Positions 1 to 6,161 of a stretch of DNA of 6,161 bases are shown here, one piece after another (the stretch's first letter is position 1; every line of letters starts with the position of its first letter). Source of the stretch: Bacteroidota bacterium (GTDB taxonomy: Bacteria > Bacteroidota > Bacteroidia > JACCXN01); assembly GCA_947462515.1 (NCBI GenBank), contig CANHPJ010000117.1, positions 1 through 6,161 on the forward strand, given 5' to 3'. The translations under genes were made by a program, and so were the position numbers. Below the pieces are notes generated by a model. It was given only the letters and a program-made list of their open reading frames with translations, searched no databases and was not told where the DNA came from.

Positions 1-647
1 ATACATCCTTCTGCTAAGTCTTCTGCCAAGGTAGGCGATCGGTATTGATCATCTACTACGTTAATGTTTTGGCCTTTTTCAAGCGCTTCTTTTGCCCATA
101 GTACAATGTTTGAACGACTCATGTTGTCAACAATGCCATAAACGATAATGGTTCTTAATATGCTCCATTTTAATTTGCTTTCCATTACCAGTTTTTCGGC
201 ATCCCATTTAGATTGTCCATAATAACTTATTGGGTTTGGAGAATCACCTTCGGTATAGGGCCCTTTTTCACCGTCAAAAATAAAATCTGTTGACAGGTGA
301 ATAAAATGAGGTTTGTTATCCTGGGATTCCATCACCTCAATAAAATTATTTACCGCCTCCACATTAAGCAAACGGCATAATTCTTTTTCCTTTTCACATG
401 CATCTACATTGGTCATGGCTGCAGTGTTTATAACTACTTCCGGATGGTGTTTTTCTAATATGTTTCTTACCTCTTCTTTATTGGTTATGTCTAAATTTTG
501 GTAGCTATAACCGTTTTTTTCCAAAATGCGGTTTTCTCCTTTAGAGGTAGCTATTACCTCCACATCATTACGTTTTATTAATGCGTAAATAAGTTTTTGT
601 CCCAATAGGCCATTGGAGCCGGTAACGAGTATTTTTTTCTTTTCCAT
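1..647 (-). CDS. RmlD-like NAD(P)-dependent sugar-nucleotide reductase/epimerase (SDR family), 3' end outside window
   Basis: This is a partial gene: 215 residues from the ATG at 645-647, after which the frame leaves the window without a stop. It belongs to the extended short-chain dehydrogenase family and most resembles dTDP-4-dehydrorhamnose reductase (RmlD), which reduces a 4-keto nucleotide sugar in the cytoplasm. Visible features are a Rossmann glycine motif TGSNGLLG (residues 9-16), the acidic residue D53 in NLDIT, NTAAMTNVDACE (74-85), the catalytic-site strand STDFIFDG (119-126; RmlD proteins have STDYVFDG), the Y143-x3-K147 catalytic pair in YYGQSKWDAEK, RTIIVYG (165-171), and DDQYRSPTLAEDLA (199-212), which matches the DQ..PT..DLA signature of RmlD. 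No other rml genes are visible, so the substrate is not established; a generic NAD-dependent epimerase is the alternative. No Shine-Dalgarno sequence precedes the ATG. The gene lies 57 nt downstream of the OsmC-family gene on the same strand and may share its transcript. Confidence 0.88.
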   Translation of the reverse strand, partial: MEKKKILVTGSNGLLGQKLIYALIKRNDVEVIATSKGENRILEKNGYSYQNLDITNKEEVRNILEKHHPEVVINTAAMTNVDACEKEKELCRLLNVEAVNNFIEVMESQDNKPHFIHLSTDFIFDGEKGPYTEGDSPNPISYYGQSKWDAEKLVMESKLKWSILRTIIVYGIVDNMSRSNIVLWAKEALEKGQNINVVDDQYRSPTLAEDLAEGC

Positions 648-704
648 ACTTTTCTTTTGCGTATTAAGTGCCTTTTTTAAAATAAATCTAAATTTAGGCT
701 GCTT

Positions 705-1124
705 TTATTCCTTGATTATTTCGAAGCTATGAGTTATTGTTGCCGTTGGCTCGAGTGTTTTAGTTACCGAACAATATTTCTCAACAGATAATAAAACGGC
801 TTTTTCTACTTTTTGCTTGTCTAGGTCACCAACTAGTACAAAATGCAGCTTAATGGTTCGAAACAGTGCCACGTCGCCTTCTTTTACTCGATCTCCATCA
901 ACTATTACTTTATATGATTTTATTGGTTGACGTTGTTTTTTTAATATGATAAGTAAATCCATGGAGCTACAGCCACCAAGTGCTACAAGTAATAACTGCA
1001 TTGGTTTCATGCCTAGGCCTTCTCCTCCTATATCAGCTGATCCGTCTATTAATAAGGTATTTCCTTCTTCATTTTTAGCTTCTAAATTAACAGCATCATT
1101 AATTCTCGTTAATTCTATTCTCAT
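705..1124 (-). CDS. OsmC family protein, YhfA-type
   Basis: This 139-residue protein is the usual length for a single-domain OsmC/Ohr fold. Family members are cytoplasmic dimers, and many reduce organic hydroperoxides with a cysteine pair. Both cysteines are present: C52 in ALGGCSSMDLL (48-58) and C118 in VEKYCSVTKTLE (114-125). The layout closely follows E. coli YhfA as I recall it: a PM(E/Q) motif ahead of GGCS, then ILKKQRQ, an EKYCSV motif, and a C-terminal ITHSFEII. In Ohr a glutamate sits ten residues before the first cysteine; here that position is M42, as in YhfA, so Ohr-type peroxidase chemistry should not be assumed. The ATG at 1122-1124 gives a natural N-terminal strand (MRIELTRI). 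No TAnnTTTG promoter element was found upstream. The gene lies between the terminator of the upstream transporter gene and the reductase downstream, with which it may form a two-gene operon. Confidence 0.9.
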   Translation of the reverse strand: MRIELTRINDAVNLEAKNEEGNTLLIDGSADIGGEGLGMKPMQLLLVALGGCSSMDLLIILKKQRQPIKSYKVIVDGDRVKEGDVALFRTIKLHFVLVGDLDKQKVEKAVLLSVEKYCSVTKTLEPTATITHSFEIIKE

Positions 1125-1232
1125 CTTTAAGTATGATTTTTAAGTTGTAATTTCTATGCTTTATGATGGGGTATAATATTTATTGAATTGATATACTAAT
1201 TATGTCCCCCTTAATTTTTTTGCTTATTCCTT
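1125..1232. other. Intergenic region upstream of the OsmC-family gene
   Basis: This AT-rich spacer lies between the OsmC-family start codon and the transporter terminator, so it must hold any promoter serving the OsmC-family gene. I found no exact TAnnTTTG element on the minus strand, no Shine-Dalgarno sequence, and no plausible small gene. The only notable compositional features are a run of five C at about 1206-1210 and a run of T at about 1215-1221. Confidence 0.4.
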
Positions 1233-1270
1233 AAAATAAGAAAGGAGCCTCAAGGCTCCTTTCTTATTTT
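1233..1270 (-). terminator. Intrinsic terminator of the substrate-binding protein gene
   Basis: A perfect inverted repeat has arms at 1233-1249 and 1254-1270 (17 bp each) and a 4-nt loop. The top of the stem is GC-rich (GGAGCC/GGCTCC). On the minus strand the descending arm ends in the U-rich run UUUCUUAUUUU, as expected of an intrinsic terminator. It begins 7 bp past the stop codon of the transporter gene. Because it is symmetric it could also work on the plus strand, but no plus-strand gene converges here. Confidence 0.9.
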
Positions 1271-1277
1271 GTTATTA

Positions 1278-3023
1278 TTATTTTTTCTTTTCTTTCAAAA
1301 CAGGGTCAATATATACCTCGCTCAAGTCTCGGTATTCCATAGCGTTTACATCAAAGTTTTTCACAAAAACTTGTAATAACCTGGTGTTTTCATCATAGAA
1401 GATAGGCATTATTGCCGCATCATCAATTGCTACCTGCTCTGCCTGTAAGAATAATGCATTACGTTTGGCTTCATCGGTTTCTTTTAAGCCGGCTAAAAAT
1501 AAAGAGTCGAATTTTTCACTTTTATATCTTACCGGATTTACAAATGAATTGGCCTTAGGGTCAGCAGGTACATTGGCACCGTAAAGAATATTAAGGAAGT
1601 TTTCAGGATCCGGATAATCTGCTATCCAGCCTAATCGCCAGAATTCAGATTTGCCCGACTCTAAAGCTTCTATGTGCTGTGCCAATGGCATAACGTTGAA
1701 TTTCACATCTATGTTCAAGTTTTCTTTTAGCATTTTTTGAACCACTTCAGCAGTTTGTATGTTTCTATCCCCTCCGCCGCTATTAATTTGAAGAGTAAGT
1801 GAAGGAAAACCTTTTCCGTTTGCATATCCGGCTTCTGCCAATAATTTCCTCGCTTTTTCAGGATTGAACTCGTAACCTTTAAGTTTAGATACATCGTAGT
1901 TTTTGTATGCAGGAGGAACTATTCCATAATTTCCCGGTACTCCTTCTCCTTGTAATGTGTATATAACGATAGAGTTTCTGTCTATAGCATAGTTAAAGGC
2001 CTGTCTAACCAATTTGTTGCTGAATAGTTTGCTTTGATGCTGAAAACCTAAATAGTAAACTGTTTGAGCCGGTGTGTTTTGAAGAACAAATGGAATGTTT
2101 TCTTTTTTGGCATTTTCCAATTCTGATGTAACATCTTTTATCATTTCAAGAGGAAGCTGATAAACCATATCAATATTTCCGTTTTTGAATTCCAATAGCT
2201 CTGATTTTTTTTCTTTTATGAATGTCCATTTAATAGCATCCAAATATGGAAGTTTGTTTCCATGAACGTCCGATCTCCAATAGTTTGGGTTTTTCTCCAA
2301 TACTACTCCTAATCCTTCTTTTATGTTTTTTACTTTAAAAGCTCCTGTACCAACAGCCTTCACTCGCATTTCTATGCCGTATTTGTCAAATGCTTCTTTT
2401 GGATAAATCCAGCCATAAGCAGTAGTAAGAAGATTTAAGAACCCACTGAATGGATAAACTAAATCTATTTCCAGAGTGTAATCATCTATTACTTTAATTC
2501 CACTTACTCCACCTGGTAAAGGTTTTTTTTCTGTTGTAGATTGATAGTATTCTTTAGCCCCTATAACTTTATTTTGAAAAAATGTAGATGCTTGATTTTC
2601 AGGTAAATTAGAACACATCTTGTCAAAGCAATATTTAATATCTTGAGCTGTAACTTCTCGTCCTTGTCCATTTGGAAATGCTTCATCATCATGAAACTTC
2701 ACTCCTTTACGGATATGAAAAACAAATTTTTTGGCACTGTCTGATATCTCCCAGCTCTCTGCCAATCCAGGTTGAATGGAAAGATCTTTTTGAGATAGTT
2801 TTACTAATCCCTCATAAACTTGATTTGCTATTCTGTGAGAAATTACGTCGGTAACACTAAGTGGAAAAAGACTTCTGAAATCTTCTACTTCATTTAGTCT
2901 TAAAACATCTCCGTAATATACGTTTCCATTAGCTGCTGTTGAATTGTGTTTTTCTTTGTCGTCGCCACCACAAGAAACCATTGTGACTACAGCGATTAAT
3001 AAAGCAAAAAGTTTAATTTTCAT
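1278..3023 (-). CDS. ABC transporter substrate-binding lipoprotein, family 5 (OppA/DppA-like)
   Basis: This 581-residue protein is full length for the SBP_bac_5 family, whose members capture oligopeptides, dipeptides or nickel and hand them to an ABC permease. The N-terminus is a lipoprotein signal: K2/K4, a hydrophobic stretch, then VTMVSC with the lipidated cysteine at C18, followed by GGDDKEK and a low-complexity linker to about residue 35. The mature protein should be membrane-anchored in the periplasm or outer envelope. Family landmarks are IANQVYEGLVKL (65-76), VFHIRKGVKFHDDEAF (101-116), VTAQDIKYCFDK (124-135), GTGAFKVK (226-232), NPNYW (245-249), VRQAFNYAIDR (339-349), and GWIADYPDPENFLNIL (465-480). 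The last motif is typical of peptide binders, but the ligand cannot be deduced. No permease or ATPase gene adjoins it, so its partners must be encoded elsewhere. The coding region ends in three consecutive in-frame TAA codons (1272-1280) followed by a strong terminator, indicating a single-gene transcript. Confidence 0.94.
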   Translation of the reverse strand: MKIKLFALLIAVVTMVSCGGDDKEKHNSTAANGNVYYGDVLRLNEVEDFRSLFPLSVTDVISHRIANQVYEGLVKLSQKDLSIQPGLAESWEISDSAKKFVFHIRKGVKFHDDEAFPNGQGREVTAQDIKYCFDKMCSNLPENQASTFFQNKVIGAKEYYQSTTEKKPLPGGVSGIKVIDDYTLEIDLVYPFSGFLNLLTTAYGWIYPKEAFDKYGIEMRVKAVGTGAFKVKNIKEGLGVVLEKNPNYWRSDVHGNKLPYLDAIKWTFIKEKKSELLEFKNGNIDMVYQLPLEMIKDVTSELENAKKENIPFVLQNTPAQTVYYLGFQHQSKLFSNKLVRQAFNYAIDRNSIVIYTLQGEGVPGNYGIVPPAYKNYDVSKLKGYEFNPEKARKLLAEAGYANGKGFPSLTLQINSGGGDRNIQTAEVVQKMLKENLNIDVKFNVMPLAQHIEALESGKSEFWRLGWIADYPDPENFLNILYGANVPADPKANSFVNPVRYKSEKFDSLFLAGLKETDEAKRNALFLQAEQVAIDDAAIMPIFYDENTRLLQVFVKNFDVNAMEYRDLSEVYIDPVLKEKKK

Positions 3024-3297
3024 TTTGGTAGCTTTTTGAAGTTGAATTTCAATTGTTGATTTTAAGTATTTTGACCTGCTATTTACAGTATGTTGTTGCC
3101 GTTTTAAAAGCCAAATATAATGAAAATGACTAAATAATGTAAATTTATTGCTTTAAAAATGTTGTTTACTCATAATCAGTATTTTAAAGTCTAAAATGTG
3201 CGGCTTCAGTTTCAATTAAATCCATTTGTCTCAGGTAATTCTGTTTTAAAAATTCTAAAGATTTAATTGAATCTAATTTTATACCAAAAATGTTTTT
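3024..3297. other. Intergenic region between the nuclease gene and the transporter gene
   Basis: This 274-bp AT-rich spacer separates two minus-strand genes. The part nearest the transporter gene carries the candidate promoter at 3112-3143. The part just after the nuclease stop (3184-3297) is an open 37-codon in-frame extension of the nuclease frame. No GC-rich hairpin terminator follows the nuclease gene, so either termination is factor-dependent or some transcripts run into the transporter gene. Confidence 0.5.
3112..3143 (-). promoter_or_regulatory. Candidate Bacteroidota promoter for the substrate-binding protein gene
   Basis: On the minus strand, TATATTTG (3112-3119) matches the Bacteroidota -7 consensus TAnnTTTG exactly. 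A weak -33-like TTTA lies at 3140-3143, 20 nt upstream (consensus TTTG or TTG). This would place the transcription start near 3105 and give an 80-nt leader before the ATG at 3023. The -7 match is good and the -33 match is poor. Assigned by eye only. Confidence 0.45.
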
Positions 3298-4068
3298 TTA
3301 GTCAATGTCTAATTCTAGGAGTATTGGACAGTGGTCAGAATGTTTAGCCTCTGCCAAAATTACTGCTCTCCTTAACTTTTCTTTGAGGGTTTCACTCACC
3401 AAATTATAATCGATGCGCCATCCTAAGTTTTTTTCCCTGGAATTTGCTCTGTAACTCCACCACGAATATTGATGAGGATCCTGGTTGAAATGTCGGAATG
3501 AATCAATAAAACCCGAATTTATAAATCCATCAATCCATGCTCTTTCTTCCGGTAAAAATCCTGAGGATTTTGCATTTCCTATTGGGTTGTGTATGTCAAT
3601 TGATTTGTGGCAGATGTTATAGTCTCCACAAATAATAAGGTTTTTTTTGGTTTTCTTCAGCGTATCAATATAGTTTTGAAAATCTTCCAGCCATTCCATT
3701 TTAAACGCCTGACGCTCTTCTCCACTTGATCCTGATGGCATATAGACACTCATAACTGAAATGTCGCCATAGTCCGCCCTGATTACCCTGCCTTCATCAT
3801 CATATTTTTTTATCCCACATCCAATAGTAATATTGTCCGGGTTTATTTTTGTTAAAATTCCAACTCCACTGTATCCTTTTTTTTGCGCTGAATGAAAATA
3901 TACTGAATAACCTAGTTCTTTAAATAAACTAATGTCTATTTGTTCAGGCTGGGCTTTGGTTTCTTGCAAACAGACAATGTCCGGATTGCTTGATTTAAGC
4001 CATTCAATAAATCCCTTGCTCATCGCCGATCGAATTCCATTTAGATTATAAGATATTATTTTTGCCAT
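3298..4068 (-). CDS. xth: Exodeoxyribonuclease III (ExoA/APE1-type AP endonuclease)
   Basis: This 256-residue protein cleaves DNA 5' to abasic sites during base excision repair and usually also has 3'-phosphodiesterase or 3'-5' exonuclease activity. It acts on the chromosome in the cytoplasm. The whole endonuclease/exonuclease/phosphatase fold is present with its active-site residues: N8/N10 in YNLNGIRSA, E36 in CLQETKAQ (metal ligand), Y109 in SVYMPSG, D149 and N151 in CGDYNICHKSIDIHNP, D220 in GWRIDYNLVSE, and D245/H246 in KHSDHCP. The sequence is closer to Bacillus subtilis ExoA and human APE1 (YSWWSYRA, WRIDY) than to E. coli ExoIII. The length is normal (ExoA about 250, ExoIII 268). The start at 4066-4068 places MAKIISYNLNG exactly at the first strand of the fold, so no upstream extension is needed. 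It appears to be transcribed alone and is divergent from the outer membrane protein gene. Confidence 0.96.
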   Translation of the reverse strand: MAKIISYNLNGIRSAMSKGFIEWLKSSNPDIVCLQETKAQPEQIDISLFKELGYSVYFHSAQKKGYSGVGILTKINPDNITIGCGIKKYDDEGRVIRADYGDISVMSVYMPSGSSGEERQAFKMEWLEDFQNYIDTLKKTKKNLIICGDYNICHKSIDIHNPIGNAKSSGFLPEERAWIDGFINSGFIDSFRHFNQDPHQYSWWSYRANSREKNLGWRIDYNLVSETLKEKLRRAVILAEAKHSDHCPILLELDID

Positions 4069-4097
4069 TTCTACGTTTATTATTTGGTTTTGAATTT

Positions 4098-4105
4098 CAA
4101 AGGTA
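4098..4105 (-). promoter_or_regulatory. Candidate -7 promoter element for xth
   Basis: Read on the minus strand, TACCTTTG matches the Bacteroidota -7 consensus TAnnTTTG exactly. It lies 29 bp upstream of the xth start, giving a leader of roughly 25 nt. The nearest -33-like TTG (4130-4132) is 24 nt away, longer than the usual spacing of about 20, so only the -7 box is proposed. Confidence 0.42.
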
Positions 4106-4339
4106 AAATTTAGCCTGCGTATTGCAGTCCAATTTTATAAAAATATAAAAATTCATATCTTGAATTTATTTAATGCGTTTATTTGCAGAGGATTTTGTTC
4201 TTTTTGATGTTGTAGCTTGATTGCCTGTTTGTTAGATAAATGATTTTTCAGAAACCTGTATTAAAGTTAAAATATGCTTGAGTTGTAATATCAAATTGCA
4301 TCTTTATTCTTTTCCTTAAGAAATTTATAACAAAACAAT

Positions 4340-4371
4340 TTTGAACTCAAAACCATAGTTTTTTTAATTTG
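4340..4371 (+). promoter_or_regulatory. Weak candidate promoter for the outer membrane protein gene
   Basis: A TTTG at 4340-4343 is followed after 20 nt by TTAATTTG (4364-4371), one mismatch from TAnnTTTG. The spacing fits the Bacteroidota -33/-7 arrangement and would give a short leader of about 15 nt before the ATG at 4392. The region is T-rich, so chance matches are likely. Confidence 0.28.
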
Positions 4372-4391
4372 TCACGCTGCTTTTTTTATAC

Positions 4392-6161
4392 ATGCGATTA
4401 ATCCTGATTTTGTTTTTAACAGTAAGTTCGTTCGCAGCATTGGCGCAGCAGTATGATAATATTCGTTATCGCAAAGTTCAGTTTGCTGACACCCTCAATT
4501 TTGATACATTAAGTATAGTTCCTAACACATTGAGCGTCTTTTCTTTGAGTGGATCTAAATTGCCTTCCCAATACTACGATATAAAATATCCGCAGGCAAT
4601 CGTAGTTTTAAAAAGACAAGAGTTATTGTTTGATTCAGCCTTCGGCTTAAATACCTTGGATTCACTTTTAATTACCTATCAGGTTTTTCCTTATAATTTC
4701 AACAAAACATTCCAAAATAAGGATTTTGCTAAACTCAAAGCTTTTTCCAATCCCTTAAATCCCTTTGCGCTTAGCTACCATCCAACAGACCAAAATATTG
4801 ATTTGTTTAAAGCACAAGGTTTAAATAAAAGTGGAAGTATCTCTAGGGGAGTTATGTTTGGCAATAATCAGGATTTGTCGGTTAATTCAAATCTTAATCT
4901 TAATTTATCCGGAAAGGTAAACGAACGATTCAGTATTTTGGCTGCCGTTACCGATAATAATATTCCCATACAGCCTGAAGGAAATACCCAGCAATTACAA
5001 AGCTTCGATCAAGTTTATATTCAGCTTTTCGACGATAACACTAAAATTACTGCCGGTGATTTTCAATTATCCCGCCCAAACAGTTATTTTATGAATTTTT
5101 ATAAAAGAGCTCAAGGTGGAAGTGTTACTACTAGTTTTAATCCTTCTAAAAATCCTTCTCGGTTAAAAAAAGTGAATGTTTCTGCCAGTGCTGCTGTGTC
5201 AAAAGGGAAGTTTTCTCGACACCTGGTCCAGGGTGTAGAGGGTAATCAGGGACCATATCGTTTGAAAGGTGCCGAAAATGAAGTTTTTATCGTGGTCTTG
5301 TCCGGTACTGAAAAAGTGTTTATTGATGGTCGACAGTTAATCAGAGGGCAGGAAAATGATTATGTAATTGATTATAATACTGCCGAAATTACATTCACTG
5401 CTAAACAGTTAATTACCAAGGATAAACGAATTATAGTTGAGTTTCAGTATTCAGATAAAAATTATGCCCGATCCTTGTTTTTTTACAATACCGAGTATGA
5501 AGATCATAATTTGAAGATTCGGTTTAATGCCTATTCCGAGCAAGATGCAAAAAATCAGTCCTTGCAACAAGACTTAAGCCCCGACAAAAAGCTTCTTTTA
5601 TCCAATATTGGAGATTCAATAAATCAGGCTGTATTCCTTACCGCTGATTCTGTTCCTTTTACTACCGACGAAGTGCTTTATAAAAGAATAGATACCCTTG
5701 TTGCCGGAATGTTTTACGATTCGGTATTCGTGCGTTCAGCAAGTCCTGATAGTGCTTTTTACCGTTTGTCTTTTTCACTGGTAGGGCAGGGCAGGGGTAA
5801 CTACAAACAACAGATCAATACTGCCAATGGAAAAGTTTTTGAATGGATTGCCCCAATTGATGGCTTGAAACAAGGATCCTATGAGCCAATAATATTGCTT
5901 GTTACTCCTAAAAAACGCCAAATGTTCACCTTTGGGGCTGAATATAAACTGAATGAAAATACCAAGACCAATTTTGAGCTGGCCTATAGCAATTATGATG
6001 TGAATACATTTTCTCAAAATGGCAATTCTGATAATGGAACCTATGCTTTTAAAGGCGGTATTGAAAATACCCGCCACCTAAAAGGTTTTAGTGATAAACC
6101 TTGGTCTATGAATACCTTTTTTAATTACGAACAGTTGAATAAAAATTTTAGTTATATCGAG
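4392..6161 (+). CDS. Large secreted, probable outer-membrane beta-barrel protein of unknown function, 3' end outside window
   Basis: The frame is open for 590 codons from the ATG at 4392 to the window edge. An in-frame TAA at 4365-4367 and no earlier ATG fix the start. A Sec signal peptide is clear: MRLILILFLTVSSFAALA, with cleavage likely after A18, before QQYDN. An N-terminal region (about 20-145) precedes a conserved-looking block: GSISRGVMFGNNQDLSVN (148-165), LNLNLSGKVNERF, TDNNIPIQPEGNTQQ (187-201), FDQVYIQL, and GDFQLSRPNSYFMNFYKR (222-239). I recall this block from uncharacterised Bacteroidota surface proteins. Residues about 283-360 look like a beta-sandwich module (SGTEKVFIDG 304-313, YVIDYNTAEITF 324-335, IIVEFQYSD 347-355). 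From about 358 the chain alternates polar and aromatic residues in strand-like stretches (for example FFYNTEYED, FTFGAEYKL, TNFELAYSNYDV), consistent with a beta-barrel. Function is unknown; a translocation or secretion pore is only a guess. No Shine-Dalgarno sequence is present. Confidence 0.82.
   Translation, partial: MRLILILFLTVSSFAALAQQYDNIRYRKVQFADTLNFDTLSIVPNTLSVFSLSGSKLPSQYYDIKYPQAIVVLKRQELLFDSAFGLNTLDSLLITYQVFPYNFNKTFQNKDFAKLKAFSNPLNPFALSYHPTDQNIDLFKAQGLNKSGSISRGVMFGNNQDLSVNSNLNLNLSGKVNERFSILAAVTDNNIPIQPEGNTQQLQSFDQVYIQLFDDNTKITAGDFQLSRPNSYFMNFYKRAQGGSVTTSFNPSKNPSRLKKVNVSASAAVSKGKFSRHLVQGVEGNQGPYRLKGAENEVFIVVLSGTEKVFIDGRQLIRGQENDYVIDYNTAEITFTAKQLITKDKRIIVEFQYSDKNYARSLFFYNTEYEDHNLKIRFNAYSEQDAKNQSLQQDLSPDKKLLLSNIGDSINQAVFLTADSVPFTTDEVLYKRIDTLVAGMFYDSVFVRSASPDSAFYRLSFSLVGQGRGNYKQQINTANGKVFEWIAPIDGLKQGSYEPIILLVTPKKRQMFTFGAEYKLNENTKTNFELAYSNYDVNTFSQNGNSDNGTYAFKGGIENTRHLKGFSDKPWSMNTFFNYEQLNKNFSYIE

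Larger units (their letters stand above)
4069..4391. other. Divergent intergenic region between xth and the outer membrane protein gene
   Basis: This 323-bp, strongly AT-rich region must drive both divergent genes. The xth-proximal end carries an exact -7 element at 4098-4105, and the other end carries an approximate promoter at 4340-4371. Between about 4140 and 4330 I see no gene, tRNA, strong hairpin or repeat array. Confidence 0.5.

Noticed and set aside
313..504. 63-codon plus-strand open frame
   Set aside because: It lies entirely opposite the conserved reductase gene and its translation is serine-rich with no recognisable motif; a shadow frame.
1..647. Possible dTDP-rhamnose biosynthesis (rml) cluster
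   Set aside because: Only the RmlD-like gene is present; no rmlA, rmlB or rmlC gene lies on the visible side, so a pathway claim is not supported.
688..697. 10-bp palindrome CTAAATTTAG between the OsmC-family and reductase genes
   Set aside because: It is short, fully AT-centred and has no loop or GC stem. It is too weak for a terminator and not distinctive enough for an operator.
946..1143. 65-codon plus-strand open frame
   Set aside because: Antisense to the OsmC-family gene, whose motifs are intact on the minus strand.
2672..2854. 60-codon plus-strand open frame
   Set aside because: Antisense to the N-terminal half of the substrate-binding protein, with no independent support.
3281..3300. 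A-run/T-run inverted repeat just after the xth stop, considered as a terminator
   Set aside because: The potential stem is only A-T pairs with a 2-nt centre and no GC core, so it would not make a stable intrinsic terminator.
4140..4330. Possible small RNA or riboswitch in the divergent intergenic region
   Set aside because: No stable stem, conserved aptamer-like element or terminator could be seen; the sequence is simply AT-rich.
5775..6077. 100-codon minus-strand open frame with hydrophobic stretches
   Set aside because: It overlaps the long plus-strand surface-protein gene. Its apparent hydrophobicity comes from the complement of polar codons, and no family resemblance is visible.

Overview
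The window looks like an ordinary chromosomal stretch from a member of the Bacteroidota. The DNA is AT-rich and start codons lack Shine-Dalgarno sequences. Two upstream regions carry exact matches to the Bacteroidota -7 promoter element TAnnTTTG. The rightmost gene encodes a large outer-membrane-type protein with a sequence pattern I know only from this phylum. The genus cannot be named from the sequence.

Layout, left to right. Positions 1-647 (minus) hold the N-terminal 215 residues of an RmlD-like NAD(P)-dependent sugar-nucleotide reductase/epimerase, cut by the window edge. Positions 705-1124 (minus) encode a YhfA-type OsmC-family protein, which is upstream of the reductase on the same strand and possibly co-transcribed with it. 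Positions 1233-1270 are a perfect 17-bp hairpin terminator closing the next gene. Positions 1278-3023 (minus) encode a peptide/nickel-type (family 5) ABC transporter substrate-binding lipoprotein with no permease or ATPase genes nearby. Positions 3298-4068 (minus) encode an ExoA/APE1-type exodeoxyribonuclease III. A 323-bp divergent intergenic region follows. From 4392 to the right edge (plus) runs the first 590 codons of a secreted, probably beta-barrel, surface protein of unknown function, with no stop reached.

The genes do not form one pathway. They cover envelope/sugar metabolism, thiol/redox chemistry, oligopeptide capture, DNA repair and an outer membrane protein. I see no mobile element, CRISPR array, RNA gene, phage gene or defence cassette, and no convincing new system. 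The best targets for follow-up are the uncharacterised outer membrane protein and two cases where the reading frame stays open past a stop codon on the minus strand.
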